A stretch of DNA of 64,000 nucleotides from Alteromonas portus (GTDB taxonomy: Bacteria; Pseudomonadota; Gammaproteobacteria; Enterobacterales; Alteromonadaceae), in NCBI RefSeq assembly GCF_005117025.1, contig NZ_SWCO01000001.1, positions 1-64,000 of the forward strand, written 5' to 3'. The first letter of the stretch is position 1; every line of letters starts with the position of its first letter. Made by a program: the position numbers and the translations under genes. The notes under the pieces were generated by a model, which was not told the DNA's origin, ran no database searches, and was given only the letters and a program-made list of their open reading frames with translations. This document shows positions 18,996 to 28,103 of the stretch, piece by piece.

Positions 18996-19865
18996 TTATT
19001 TTAATACTGGCAGGTATTTCATAGGGTCTAACGATTTCCCTCTATACCTAACTTCAAAGTGAAGTTTTACCGAATTTGTTCCGCTGTCACCCATGGTCGC
19101 AATCTGCTGCCCTGCCGACACCCATTCTCGTTCTTTGACTAAAATAGTATCGTTGTAGGCATAAGCACTTAGAAAGGTGTCGGTATGTTTAATTATTACT
19201 AAATTACCGTAACCTCTTAATGCACTCCCTGAGTAAACAACTTTTCCATCTGCTGCTGCAACGACTTTACTGCCTTTGGCACCAGCGATATCAATTCCTT
19301 TGTTGCCTGACTCTGACTGACTGAAGGTACCAATTAATTTTCCTTCCGCAGGCCAAACCCACTTTTGTACTTTGTCTGGGAAACTTGTCGGCGCTTGTTT
19401 TTTGACGCTTTGTGACGGCTTCTTGACAGTTGTAACTTTTTGTGGGTTAACAACTTTTTCACTTTCACGATACGCTTGTGGTGATGGGCGGTCAACCAAA
19501 CTTTTGTCTACATTTGTGGTGGTCGGAGTTGTTGACTGTTTGGTCTTAACCTCAGTTTTTACGGGAGCTACAGCCACATTTGACGGAGGCGATACGTTTA
19601 ATATTTGACCGGGGAAAATAGTGTAAGGGGCTGATAAGTCGTTGTATTTTGCTAAATCGCGATAGTCATTCCCGGTGTACCAAGCTACTGCGTAAAGGGT
19701 ATCCCCCCGTTGCACTTTATAGGTTTTTTTTGTGTATTCTTCGCTTCCGTCTGCAACTTGACTATTTAGCAGAACAACAGGGGCAGGCGCAGTTCTTCCT
19801 GCACAGCCTCCAATGAGTACACAAATATATAACAAAAACGCTATGTAAACATGGGGGCTACGCAT
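18996..19865 (-). CDS. nlpD: Murein hydrolase activator NlpD (lipoprotein)
   Basis: Outer-membrane lipoprotein that activates the cell-division amidase AmiC in E. coli. A lipobox LIGGC near residue 21 marks lipid attachment. A LysM domain (YKVQRGDTLYAVAWYTG, about 49-92) binds peptidoglycan. The C-terminal M23/LytM domain (about 175-285) is degenerate: the first zinc histidine is replaced in GNKGIDIAGA, while LHFEVR remains, as expected for a non-catalytic activator. A low-complexity linker rich in T, V and K lies between. It begins one base after yqaA ends and leads into rpoS. Confidence 0.93.
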   Translation of the reverse strand: MRSPHVYIAFLLYICVLIGGCAGRTAPAPVVLLNSQVADGSEEYTKKTYKVQRGDTLYAVAWYTGNDYRDLAKYNDLSAPYTIFPGQILNVSPPSNVAVAPVKTEVKTKQSTTPTTTNVDKSLVDRPSPQAYRESEKVVNPQKVTTVKKPSQSVKKQAPTSFPDKVQKWVWPAEGKLIGTFSQSESGNKGIDIAGAKGSKVVAAADGKVVYSGSALRGYGNLVIIKHTDTFLSAYAYNDTILVKEREWVSAGQQIATMGDSGTNSVKLHFEVRYRGKSLDPMKYLPVLK

Positions 19866-19866
19866 G

Positions 19867-20445
19867 TCATCGCAATAGTAAATAAGCGAGTACTGCTAGT
19901 ACGACAACTGCCCATCCAAGCACTTCTACGTACTGCCTTAATTTTTGTTCCATTGCTGCGCCACCCCAACGCATGAGTGCTGCAACCAAAAAGAAGCGGG
20001 CGCCTCGCCCAATGGCCGATGCAAGGACAAAAGGTAAGAAGGCCATTTGCAAGAAGCCAGCACTTACAGTAAAAATTTTATAGGGAATAGGGGAGAAGCC
20101 AGCGAGAAAAACCACCCATACGCCGTAGTCTTTGAACCACTGCATTGCCGTGTCTATTTTGTGGGTATATCCCCAGTTCTCGATAAGCGGAGCTAGCCAT
20201 GCATCAAAAGCAAAATAACCAAGCCAATATCCTGCAACACCACCCAAAATAGACGCAATTGTGGTAATGAAGGCAAATCTCCATGCCTTGTTAGGTTGCG
20301 ATAATGCCATTGGGGCAAGCATAACGTCAGGTGGTATAGGGAAGAACACTGACTCAGAGAAGCTTAACCCACCTAAATATTTGGTAGCGTGACGATGTCT
20401 CGCCCAGCGTAATGCCATGTCATAACACGGCTCAAAAAGCTTCAC
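19867..20445 (-). CDS. YqaA family (VTT/DedA-like) inner-membrane protein
   Basis: A 192-residue membrane protein with about four hydrophobic segments and the VTT-domain signatures [31 protein letters not shown] and [15 protein letters not shown]. Relatives of the DedA/YqaA group are implicated in lipid transport or membrane homeostasis. Its ATG overlaps the pcm stop by four bases, so the two are translationally coupled. It occupies the position between pcm and nlpD. Confidence 0.85.
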   Translation of the reverse strand: MKLFEPCYDMALRWARHRHATKYLGGLSFSESVFFPIPPDVMLAPMALSQPNKAWRFAFITTIASILGGVAGYWLGYFAFDAWLAPLIENWGYTHKIDTAMQWFKDYGVWVVFLAGFSPIPYKIFTVSAGFLQMAFLPFVLASAIGRGARFFLVAALMRWGGAAMEQKLRQYVEVLGWAVVVLAVLAYLLLR

Positions 20446-21077
20446 ATTAGCTCTCCTGCTACAAGGGGAACAAATCGTACCGATTCAATGGTCGATGTTT
20501 TCAGTTCACCTTCAATCCTATCAATACACAGCAACGACTGTTGTTCGTTGCCAACGGGAATAATCAGTCGTCCGCCTTCTTTAAGCTGATCGCACAAGTC
20601 TTGCGGAAGGCTTGCGGCTGCGGCGGTGACGATAATAGCATCATAAGGACCTTTCGATGCCCAGCCTTTCCAACCATCGCCGTGTTTCATTGCAATATTG
20701 TGAAGGTCAAGCTGATTCATTCGACGTTTCGCTTGGAACTGCAATGATTTAATACGTTCAACACTGAATACTTTGGCAAAAAGCTGCGCAAGAATAGCGG
20801 TTTGATAACCAGATCCCGTACCGATTTCTAACACTTTCTCGGGTTTGTTGGGACTACCTAGCAACAACTCTGTCATTTTCGCAACGATGTAAGGCTGCGA
20901 AATAGTCTGGCCTTGGCCTATCGGCAACGCCGTATTTTGATAAGCCTTGTGTTTCAGCGCGTCGGGTAAAAAGCTTTCCCGCGGCGTACCTGCAATGGCG
21001 TTCAGTACTGCTTGCGAACGTATTCCCTCGTTATAAAGCAGTTGTGCTAACGCGTCTCCTTTTCTAGAAGCTCTCAT
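20442..21077 (-). CDS. pcm: Protein-L-isoaspartate O-methyltransferase
   Basis: Repairs damaged proteins by methylating L-isoaspartyl residues with S-adenosylmethionine. The 211 residues include the family motif [18 protein letters not shown] and the SAM-binding [13 protein letters not shown]. Normally surE lies directly upstream, but here 81 bases of non-coding DNA separate it from truD. Confidence 0.95.
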   Translation of the reverse strand: MRASRKGDALAQLLYNEGIRSQAVLNAIAGTPRESFLPDALKHKAYQNTALPIGQGQTISQPYIVAKMTELLLGSPNKPEKVLEIGTGSGYQTAILAQLFAKVFSVERIKSLQFQAKRRMNQLDLHNIAMKHGDGWKGWASKGPYDAIIVTAAAASLPQDLCDQLKEGGRLIIPVGNEQQSLLCIDRIEGELKTSTIESVRFVPLVAGELM

Positions 21078-21158
21078 GATGTTGCGTACTTTCCTTTATT
21101 TTTATTCACAGCTACGCGAGGTTAAGTCTGTTGCGCGCTACACTTTTATCAATACTTT

Positions 21159-22244
21159 TTAAACCCGATTAATGGGGGATAAGGTCTCCACGCATTCTCT
21201 AAGGACTGAGGTTGCAAAACAGCCGCTTGGAAGCGCAAACGAGATAGTAAATGTATCACCCTTACTCTGCCATTCAAGCTGTGAAGGCCAAATTTTTATC
21301 GCTCGGCGCTCTTGTTCGACCCCGCATTGGCTTAAAAAGTCGATAACTTCACTGTTTTGTGTGGCAACCGTCTCTTCTAAAGTCAGCGCGTCAGCTTTCG
21401 TAACAAGGTTTCCCTTACCCCAAAGAGGCGCTGATGGGCATACATCTTTAGCATCGAAACGATGTTGTGCTTCCTGTTGCTGCTCAGAGCCGTCAGCACC
21501 GTCGTTAATAAAAAAGCTGTTAGAACCTGAAAGCACCAAAGCATCGCCGCTAAGTACCTTATCGAATGCTTCTTTTTCCAAACGAGCCGAAAGCATTTCA
21601 TTAAATAGCCAGCTGCGCAGTGCCGAAAGCGCCATGGAGCGTTTGTTGCGGTGTCTAATGGTTTCTCCGTTTACCATCCGCTCGGCCATGACCAGGTTGC
21701 CTCCGCGCTGCACTTCGCCCATATCATTCAAGCGCATAACGCCAAAGCGTTGTTCGCCGTAATAATTTGGCACACCGTGTTGTTGAATTTCTTGAAGGCG
21801 CTCTTCAATAGCCTCAGGGTGTAATACCTGTCGCAAGGTGATAGTAAAATGATTGCCTTTAAGCTGACCGGTTCGCAACTTTTTATTGTGACGTATTTGC
21901 TTAAGCACTTTAACGCCTTCCAGTTCAAAGTTGCTGAAGTCGAAGTCAGGCTTACCCGGCGCGTGAATACCAAACCACTGTTGCGTTACCGCATATTTAT
22001 CTTTGCGACCAGCATAGGTTATTTGGCGCAAAGGAAGGTTAACGAAACGAGCTAACTGTTCAGCGACAAATGCAGTATTTGTGTTGGTTTTTTCAATAAA
22101 CACAAACTGGTGCTCACCTTCACCACACGGGGTATAACCTAAATCCTCGACAACTTGGAAATCGTCGGCTTGGAATTTAAAAATACCGGTAGATACAGGT
22201 TTTGCGAAATAATACTGCCAGTGGTCAGTGTGTAAAGGCTTCAT
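21159..22244 (-). CDS. truD: tRNA pseudouridine(13) synthase TruD
   Basis: Isomerises U13 of tRNA-Glu to pseudouridine. At 361 aa it matches E. coli TruD (349) in length. The catalytic aspartate is D82 in the signature [11 protein letters not shown]. The TRUD insertion domain follows (about 155-310), with NYYGEQRFG. Its start overlaps the ispF stop by four bases. Confidence 0.95.
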   Translation of the reverse strand: MKPLHTDHWQYYFAKPVSTGIFKFQADDFQVVEDLGYTPCGEGEHQFVFIEKTNTNTAFVAEQLARFVNLPLRQITYAGRKDKYAVTQQWFGIHAPGKPDFDFSNFELEGVKVLKQIRHNKKLRTGQLKGNHFTITLRQVLHPEAIEERLQEIQQHGVPNYYGEQRFGVMRLNDMGEVQRGGNLVMAERMVNGETIRHRNKRSMALSALRSWLFNEMLSARLEKEAFDKVLSGDALVLSGSNSFFINDGADGSEQQQEAQHRFDAKDVCPSAPLWGKGNLVTKADALTLEETVATQNSEVIDFLSQCGVEQERRAIKIWPSQLEWQSKGDTFTISFALPSGCFATSVLRECVETLSPINRV

Positions 22245-22714
22245 AATTTTTCCAGTAGAACAACGGCGTGAGAGGCAATGCCTTCTTTGCGGCCTGTATA
22301 GCCTAGCTTTTCAGTGGTCGTTGCTTTTACGTTAATGTCGTCAAGCGCTACGTTGCAGTCTTGGGCAATAATCTCACGCATAGCAGCAATATGCGGCGCC
22401 ATTTTAGGTGCTTGCGCCACAATGGTCATATCTGCGTTGCTTAAGCTGTAGCCTTTCTCTTTTACTACATTGACAACGTGACGCAGCAGCACGCGGCTGT
22501 CTGCACCCGCGTAAGCGTCGTCTGTGTCAGGAAAGTGCTTGCCAATATCACCAAGTGCTGCTGCACCAAGCATTGCATCACACAGTGCGTGTAGTAAAAC
22601 ATCGCCATCTGAGTGGGCTAAAAGACCTTGTTCATAGTCGATGCGGACGCCACCTATTGTGATGGGGCCCTCACCGCCAAACTTGTGTACATCAAATCCG
22701 TGTCCAATTCGCAT
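22241..22714 (-). CDS. ispF: 2-C-methyl-D-erythritol 2,4-cyclodiphosphate synthase
   Basis: Fifth step of the MEP isoprenoid pathway. The 157-residue protein starts [15 protein letters not shown]8 and H10 bind the metal along with the histidine in LAHSDGDV. The conserved C-terminal [17 protein letters not shown] is intact. It overlaps ispD by one base and truD by four. Confidence 0.97.
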   Translation of the reverse strand: MRIGHGFDVHKFGGEGPITIGGVRIDYEQGLLAHSDGDVLLHALCDAMLGAAALGDIGKHFPDTDDAYAGADSRVLLRHVVNVVKEKGYSLSNADMTIVAQAPKMAPHIAAMREIIAQDCNVALDDINVKATTTEKLGYTGRKEGIASHAVVLLEKL

Positions 22715-23484
22715 TATGATTGTGCCTTTTGATTTATAGCGCTGTGGCTTTGTGCGCTGTAGTTTTGAGCGTCCTGGCCTTGCGCGCTAAATTTTTGCTT
22801 AAGATAAAATTCTGCCAAAGGAAGATCCGCCGGATGCGTTATTTTTATATTTGCCGGGCTTCCATTTACCATGGCAACTTTGTAGCCTTCAAGCTCCATG
22901 GCTGACGCTTCGTCTGTGATATTGGCGCCTTGTGATAAACCATTTTGCAGAGCGCGTTTTAGTAACCTTGCTGGAAAAAGTTGAGGCGTCAAAGCGTGCC
23001 AAAGACCGTCTCGGTCCTCAGTATGAGAAATAACATTTGTTGAGGATTTGACCCGCTTCATGGTGTCACGAACAGGGGTAGCTAGAATACCGCCAGAAAC
23101 CTCATCACTGTTTATTAGTTCGAGCAGCGCGGAAATATCGCTCTCCTCGATACAAGGTCTGGCCGCATCGTGGACCAGTGCCCAATCGTTCTCGCCAAGT
23201 GACATAAGACCGTTCAATACGCTATCAGCGCGTTCCTTTCCACCATCTACAACGTGAATAGGTTTTTCACGTAACCGATATTGATCAAAGTACGCATCAC
23301 CTGGGGTTATTGCTACAATCACGTCATCAATTAACGGATGATGTAGCAGCGCATCGATCGTGTGTTCAAGAATAGTTTTACCATTTAGGGTTAGGTATTG
23401 CTTTGGGCGGTCAGCCTGCATACGGCTGCCAACTCCGGCTGCGGGGATAACCGCAACAACGCGGGGCGATGTCATTTTCTTCAC
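22714..23484 (-). CDS. ispD: 2-C-methyl-D-erythritol 4-phosphate cytidylyltransferase
   Basis: Third step of the MEP pathway: transfers CMP from CTP to methylerythritol phosphate. The nucleotide-binding motif [17 protein letters not shown] is at the N terminus, with LVHDAARPC in the middle. The protein is 256 aa, and about 20 residues at the C terminus ([16 protein letters not shown]) form a glutamine/serine-rich tail beyond the usual fold. It overlaps ftsB by four bases. Confidence 0.96.
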   Translation of the reverse strand: MKKMTSPRVVAVIPAAGVGSRMQADRPKQYLTLNGKTILEHTIDALLHHPLIDDVIVAITPGDAYFDQYRLREKPIHVVDGGKERADSVLNGLMSLGENDWALVHDAARPCIEESDISALLELINSDEVSGGILATPVRDTMKRVKSSTNVISHTEDRDGLWHALTPQLFPARLLKRALQNGLSQGANITDEASAMELEGYKVAMVNGSPANIKITHPADLPLAEFYLKQKFSAQGQDAQNYSAQSHSAINQKAQS

Positions 23485-23771
23485 TTAGAATCTGCGGGCA
23501 AAATACGATAAAAGGTTTCTCCCTTTTTAATTAAACCGAGTTCGTTACGCGCTCTTTCTTCAATGGCTTCTAAGCCAATTTTCAAATCGCTGATATCAGC
23601 TTTCAGTAATGCATTGCGCTGAGCTAAATTAGCGTTTTGAAGGGCTTGAGTGTGAACTTCTTGTTTTCGGTTGTAATAATCGGGAATACTATTTTTTCCA
23701 AACCATAGCCTGTATTGCAGTAGACCAAGCAGTACTATCAATACAATGGGAAGCCATTTACCTTGCAACAC
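23481..23771 (-). CDS. ftsB: Cell division protein FtsB
   Basis: Divisome component that forms the FtsQLB complex in the inner membrane and helps activate septal peptidoglycan synthesis. A single transmembrane helix (LPIVLIVLLGLLQYRLWFG) is followed by a periplasmic coiled coil and the conserved EERARNELGLIKKGETFYR. The start is taken as the GTG at 23771, five bases after AGGTG and matching the length of E. coli FtsB; a TTG at 23786 is possible. It heads the ftsB-ispD-ispF-truD operon. Confidence 0.92.
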   Translation of the reverse strand: MLQGKWLPIVLIVLLGLLQYRLWFGKNSIPDYYNRKQEVHTQALQNANLAQRNALLKADISDLKIGLEAIEERARNELGLIKKGETFYRILPADSK

Positions 23772-23799
23772 AGATTCACCTGACAATGTGGTTAAGCGG

Positions 23800-23826
23800 A
23801 AAAAAGCAGAAGCGCTGAGCTTCTGC
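23800..23826 (-). terminator. Intrinsic terminator or 5'-leader hairpin before ftsB
   Basis: On the minus strand GCAGAAGC-TCAGC-GCTTCTGC is followed by six T residues, a textbook terminator for the upstream gene at 23870-25585. It also lies immediately downstream of the predicted ftsB promoter, so it would be at the very 5' end of the ftsB transcript. Confidence 0.8.
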
Positions 23827-23834
23827 CGTGTCTT

Positions 23835-23862
23835 ATTATGCCGCGAAGCAGCGTCGAGTCAA
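23835..23862 (-). promoter_or_regulatory. Probable ftsB operon promoter
   Basis: On the minus strand TTGACT (23862-23857) and CATAAT (23840-23835) each match consensus at five of six positions and are 16 bp apart. The expected start near 23828 places the terminator-like hairpin at the beginning of the ftsB leader. Confidence 0.6.
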
Positions 23863-23869
23863 AGGCGCA

Positions 23870-25585
23870 TTATTCACCTTGACCTAATTTCCCCTTTAAT
23901 TTATCAAACAGCTTACTTTTTTGCTGCTCAACAACATTGTTAAGCTGAGCTTGCAGTAGTTCCTGCAGAGCAGCACTGTCGCCTTGGGCAGCGCTTAGCA
24001 TGCTGTTAACGTCAACAAGTTCGCCAGATAACAGCGACTGTTCACTACTTATCATGCTGTTGAGTTTAGAGTTTAATTCATCAAGCTTGTCTTTCTGGCT
24101 GGCGGTTAGCTGGGAAAGCGCCGCTTGTGCTAACTTGTTATCAAGGTCTGATTTAATATTAAAGCCAGGGTTTGAAAGGGTCCCATCAAGCAACATAGTC
24201 ATGTTCAAGCTACTTAAGGTTTGCAGTGCCTGAGCTATAGCGCTGGTAATGTCACTGGTACCCGTAGCTTCCATAACAAGCTGCTGAAGGTCAACTTCGC
24301 CCGTACCAGTAAGCATGTTGTCTGTAACTTTCATCGACCCATTAGTTTTCATCAGCGCTGATTTAAGCACCGCATTTAACGTTTCATTACCGCTAAACGA
24401 AATGTTAGACATATTCACACAGGCTAGTTGCCAGACTTGGCTGGCATCAACACCGTTGCCGTCAATCCAGAATTCACCGCTAGAAGTAAACGACTTTAAT
24501 AACTCGCCCGCAGCTTCAATAGTAAAGGTAGTGGGGTTACCGAATACTTCGTGAACGTTTGTAATATTATTCCATTTGCTGGTGATAGATTCATTTTGCC
24601 AAAGCACCGATACATTGGCCTCTTTCACTAAAATTGACGGTACTTCAGTAGGCGCTTCACTTTTTTCTTCACCTTGAATAAGTGGCATAACAATTTGCAT
24701 TGCGGCCATTAAATATTCAGTGTATTCCGCCGCTTTGTCACCAAATACAAAATAGGTTACTTGAGAAAGGGCGGCTTGATCGCCTGCAATCACTCCCTTA
24801 AGCAACGCGTAATCTTCTTGTGGCGCTTTTTTAAGTGCTTCAACACTTTCGCTTAGGGCTCGTTTGGCATCGCTTGCCTTTTCGGTGAAACTGCTAATTA
24901 GTGCGCGGTCTGCCTGCATTTCTTCTTTTAATTTATCAAACGAAGACTTCGCCTGAACCAGAGCTTGCGGATCTTTGTAGTTTGTTTCTTTTAGCTGGGC
25001 CACCTGCGTTTTGTAGTACTCAATGCGCGACTTATCAGGCAAAGATTCATAGTCGTCTTTAAGGCCTTTGCCATAGGTTTCGTAAGCCGCCTTTGCATTT
25101 TCAACGGCGGCAGTGGTTTTTAGCGGGTTACGAGCAAGCAGCTCATCAACCGTAGGCACGGCATCTTTGGCTTTTGCTTTAATTTCGTCAAACGACAGAG
25201 AACGTTCAGGAATGCGATACACTTCACCTTCAGACGCACGCTGTGTATCGAACTGCACTTCAAGCAAATTAAGATTATTAACAATAACTTGGTCATCTAA
25301 CAGGGGTTTAAGCTCAACATCCGCATTGGCCTCACCTACAAAAACTTGGTTGTGAGTAGGCTTTGTGGGGTTGGTTAGCGCAATACCTTTTAGCGTTACC
25401 GTTGTTGGAAAAAGCGAATGGTCGAACTCGTCGATATTCACCTCAGCCCCGTAGGACTCCCCTAGTTTTGACTCAAGGATGGACTTAATAATGGTATTGG
25501 CGAATAAAAAGTACACCAAGAATAGCAATACGAAAAAACCAACAACCCATAATAAGATAGGCTTACCCCTTGAACCACTACTCAT
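23870..25585 (-). CDS. TIGR03545 family protein (AsmA-like envelope protein)
   Basis: A 571-residue protein with one N-terminal membrane anchor (ILLWVVGFFVLLFLVYFLFA) and a large periplasmic part. The start is the ATG at 25585 (MSSGSRGKP), six bases after AAGGAG. Near the N terminus, VNIDEFDHSLFPTTVTLKGIALTNP is typical of this family and resembles AsmA/YdbH-type repeats. The middle (about 140-270) is a long charged coiled coil and the C terminus is helical and Q/L-rich. Its function is unknown; AsmA-like proteins are linked to lipid transfer between membranes. Confidence 0.75.
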   Translation of the reverse strand: MSSGSRGKPILLWVVGFFVLLFLVYFLFANTIIKSILESKLGESYGAEVNIDEFDHSLFPTTVTLKGIALTNPTKPTHNQVFVGEANADVELKPLLDDQVIVNNLNLLEVQFDTQRASEGEVYRIPERSLSFDEIKAKAKDAVPTVDELLARNPLKTTAAVENAKAAYETYGKGLKDDYESLPDKSRIEYYKTQVAQLKETNYKDPQALVQAKSSFDKLKEEMQADRALISSFTEKASDAKRALSESVEALKKAPQEDYALLKGVIAGDQAALSQVTYFVFGDKAAEYTEYLMAAMQIVMPLIQGEEKSEAPTEVPSILVKEANVSVLWQNESITSKWNNITNVHEVFGNPTTFTIEAAGELLKSFTSSGEFWIDGNGVDASQVWQLACVNMSNISFSGNETLNAVLKSALMKTNGSMKVTDNMLTGTGEVDLQQLVMEATGTSDITSAIAQALQTLSSLNMTMLLDGTLSNPGFNIKSDLDNKLAQAALSQLTASQKDKLDELNSKLNSMISSEQSLLSGELVDVNSMLSAAQGDSAALQELLQAQLNNVVEQQKSKLFDKLKGKLGQGE

Positions 25586-25914
25586 ATTCAACTCCTTGAT
25601 TTGATGCGTGTCTAACGTTGCGAGCAATTAAGTTACTACTTAATTCCAGTGGAAAAGCCAATTAAAAAGCGGAAATCGGCGCGTAGCGACTTTTAGTGTG
25701 TCTGAGTGTAATGCACTCAGACCTTTTGTTCCATACGTAGAGCGAACCACTAATAGCCTAAGAGCACCAAATAGCAACAAAGTTTAGTTTTCTATTAAAT
25801 GACGACGATAGCAAAAAAGGTAGAGTAGGTTAAAGAGAGGAAGAGCAGTAAAGGGAAGGCCTGAATACGAGAAATCTCGTTTACTCGTCTATCAGGCCTC
25901 AAAAGATAAAAAGT
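25586..25914. other. Intergenic region with two hairpins
   Basis: No gene is seen. One perfect inverted repeat, GTCTGAGTG/CACTCAGAC (25700-25722, loop TAATG), lies in the middle. A larger structure, AGGCCTGA/TCAGGCCT (25857-25899), encloses ACGAG/CTCGT and lies just downstream of the chemoreceptor gene; it is probably its terminator, although its T-tract is poor. Confidence 0.5.
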
Positions 25915-27537
25915 TTACAGCTTAAAGCGGTTTGCTATATCCATAATCGCTAAGCAACTGCGTTTTAGTGCTTCGCTAGCTGCGGCTAATTCATCTGCCG
26001 TTTTCAAACTACTATCGGCTGCGCCAGATAGTGCGTTTATACGCATGTTGGCTTCTGTAGCCGCTTCCGCTTGTTGTTCAGTAGCTCTTGCAATTTCACT
26101 ACTCATATCCGCTATTTCCGTCATCAAACGGTCAGCTTCTTGTAAGTTTTGGTTTGCTTGAATGGCATTATCCACTGTTTGGGCTGACGCAGTTTGGCTT
26201 ACCTTCACCGCATCTACTGCGCTTCTGGCATTGCTTTGCAGCTTTTCTATCATGGCTTGAATTTCGTCGGTACTTTGACCTGTTCGGCTTGCTAGCGTGC
26301 GAACTTCATCCGCGACTACAGCAAAGCCTCTCCCTTGCTCGCCTGCTCTAGCGGCTTCAATAGCGGCGTTAAGTGCCAGTAAGTTAGTTTGTTCTGCAAT
26401 ACCGCGAATAACGTCTAATACAGCACCAATACTGTCTGTTTGCGCAGCAAGTTCCGTAACCACAGTACTTACACTTTCTATATCCGATGTGAGTGAACGA
26501 ATGTCTTTAACCGTGCTATCAACCACCGCTGCGCCATTTTGAACATTGCCGCGAGCGCTAATGGTACTTTTTTCCGCAGAGTCAGCATTACTGCTGACAT
26601 CGTTAATTTGTGTTGTCATTTCCTCCATTGCTGCGGCGACTTGTAGCATGTTCTCGTTCTGTGTCTGCGCTTGCGCATTGCTATTTTGACTAGACGTTTC
26701 CACGAGTTCTGCTTGCTGTGTGAGTGAACTGATATTTTCGCGAATACCCAATAAGGACTGACGCATTTTATCGGTGTACTCATTGAAATAACGGGCTAAA
26801 CGCGTGATCTCATCTTGACCGCTCTCAGGAAGGGAACGCGTTAAATCGCCCTCTCCCTGAGAAATATCTTTCATGCGCTCTGTTACTTCTTGAACAGGCT
26901 TTACAATGCTTCCGCCTATCACATATACCAGTACCACAACCAGTACGACGCTAACCAAACAAAACACTACAATTAGGTTTCGAAGATGGGAAAATTCCTT
27001 TTCGAGATTGGTAAGGTATATGCCCGAACCCACCGTCCAGCCCCACGGCTTGAACTCTTTCACATAAGAAATTTTATCGGTAGGGGTCTCTTCGCCGGGA
27101 AGGGGCCAGACATAATCAACGAAACCATCACCGTTCGCTTTGATTTTTTGCGCCATTTCAATAAAAAAGGTTTTGCCGTTCCCGTCTTTAAAAGTTCTTA
27201 GGTCCTTACCATCTAGCGCGGGCTTTATGGGGTGCATAACCATAGACGGGGTTTGGTCCTGAATCCAAAAGTAGTTACTGCCGTCATACCTCAGCGCCTT
27301 TACCGCCTCTAGCGCCTGTTGTTTAGCGGTAGCCTCATCTACGTCGGTACGCGCTTCAAAGCTACCAAGCATGGTATGAACCACTTCAACAAGATGCTGG
27401 TTTTCATCGTAAGACTTTTGCTTCAATGCTTCGTAGTGCCTGTTTAATACAACTGCTGTTAGCAATATAAACAGCAGCGTAATTAGCCCAACAATAATGC
27501 CCAAACGTTGAATTAAACTAAATTTTCGTAACCACAT
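25915..27537 (-). CDS. Methyl-accepting chemotaxis protein with single Cache domain
   Basis: Inner-membrane chemoreceptor of 540 aa. There are two transmembrane segments (about 11-30 and 190-212) around a periplasmic Cache sensor of the sCache_2 type ([29 protein letters not shown]). A HAMP domain ([16 protein letters not shown]) and a long cytoplasmic signalling helix follow. The tip that contacts CheA/CheW ([20 protein letters not shown]) is perfectly conserved. The start is the ATG at 27537; the TTG two codons upstream is less likely. The ligand is unknown, though sCache domains often bind small carboxylates. Confidence 0.93.
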   Translation of the reverse strand: MWLRKFSLIQRLGIIVGLITLLFILLTAVVLNRHYEALKQKSYDENQHLVEVVHTMLGSFEARTDVDEATAKQQALEAVKALRYDGSNYFWIQDQTPSMVMHPIKPALDGKDLRTFKDGNGKTFFIEMAQKIKANGDGFVDYVWPLPGEETPTDKISYVKEFKPWGWTVGSGIYLTNLEKEFSHLRNLIVVFCLVSVVLVVVLVYVIGGSIVKPVQEVTERMKDISQGEGDLTRSLPESGQDEITRLARYFNEYTDKMRQSLLGIRENISSLTQQAELVETSSQNSNAQAQTQNENMLQVAAAMEEMTTQINDVSSNADSAEKSTISARGNVQNGAAVVDSTVKDIRSLTSDIESVSTVVTELAAQTDSIGAVLDVIRGIAEQTNLLALNAAIEAARAGEQGRGFAVVADEVRTLASRTGQSTDEIQAMIEKLQSNARSAVDAVKVSQTASAQTVDNAIQANQNLQEADRLMTEIADMSSEIARATEQQAEAATEANMRINALSGAADSSLKTADELAAASEALKRSCLAIMDIANRFKL

Positions 27538-28103
27538 TGGCAAATACCTATCTATTTATATTTTTGTTTTTTTATAGTGTAGACGGTTTTTTAATTTCTA
27601 CTTTAAAGCCTAAATTAAAATAAGCAGGCCTTGCGAAGACGAAAAAGCAGAGCACGAATATTTACAATTGCCTTTGTGGATAGACGGGCGTAAATGTGTG
27701 GCCCGTCGCGCTGGGATAATCTATAGGTGTTCAACACTCGCTCAGTTAGCGAGTGGGAGTCGGTTTGATGACTTAAGTTCTCTTAGCGAAATACTTGATG
27801 CAGTGAAAAGCAGAGGCGATTCAGCGACATGTAAAATGTCATCCAACGCACTGACTACGTAGCTTGACAGAGAAACTGAAAAACTTTGTGAGCGGGGGCT
27901 TGGCAGGGCAATTTTGTGTGCTACCATCCGCGCAAATTTGGCCCAGTCGTGATCTTCATCCAAAAGTATAAAGTTAAAAGAAGTACGACAGGTCAACGCA
28001 GGGTTCCGACTTTGCTTGTTTTTTAGCCGCTTCCATGTGACCGTGGGCAGTCTTACACGGCGGGAACGCTTTTTATTACAGCTATTTCTATGAAAGGGTT
28101 GCA
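27538..28103. other. Intergenic region between the chemoreceptor and putA
   Basis: About 566 bp without a convincing gene. It includes an inverted repeat, GACGGGC (27683-27689) and GCCCGTC (27701-27707). Open frames at 27742-28104 (minus) and 27668-27862 (plus) lack coding character. It presumably contains the putA control region, but no clear operator was seen. Confidence 0.5.

Noticed and set aside
18996..19865. NlpD as an active zinc endopeptidase
   Set aside because: The first zinc-binding histidine of the M23 domain is missing, as in known non-catalytic amidase activators.
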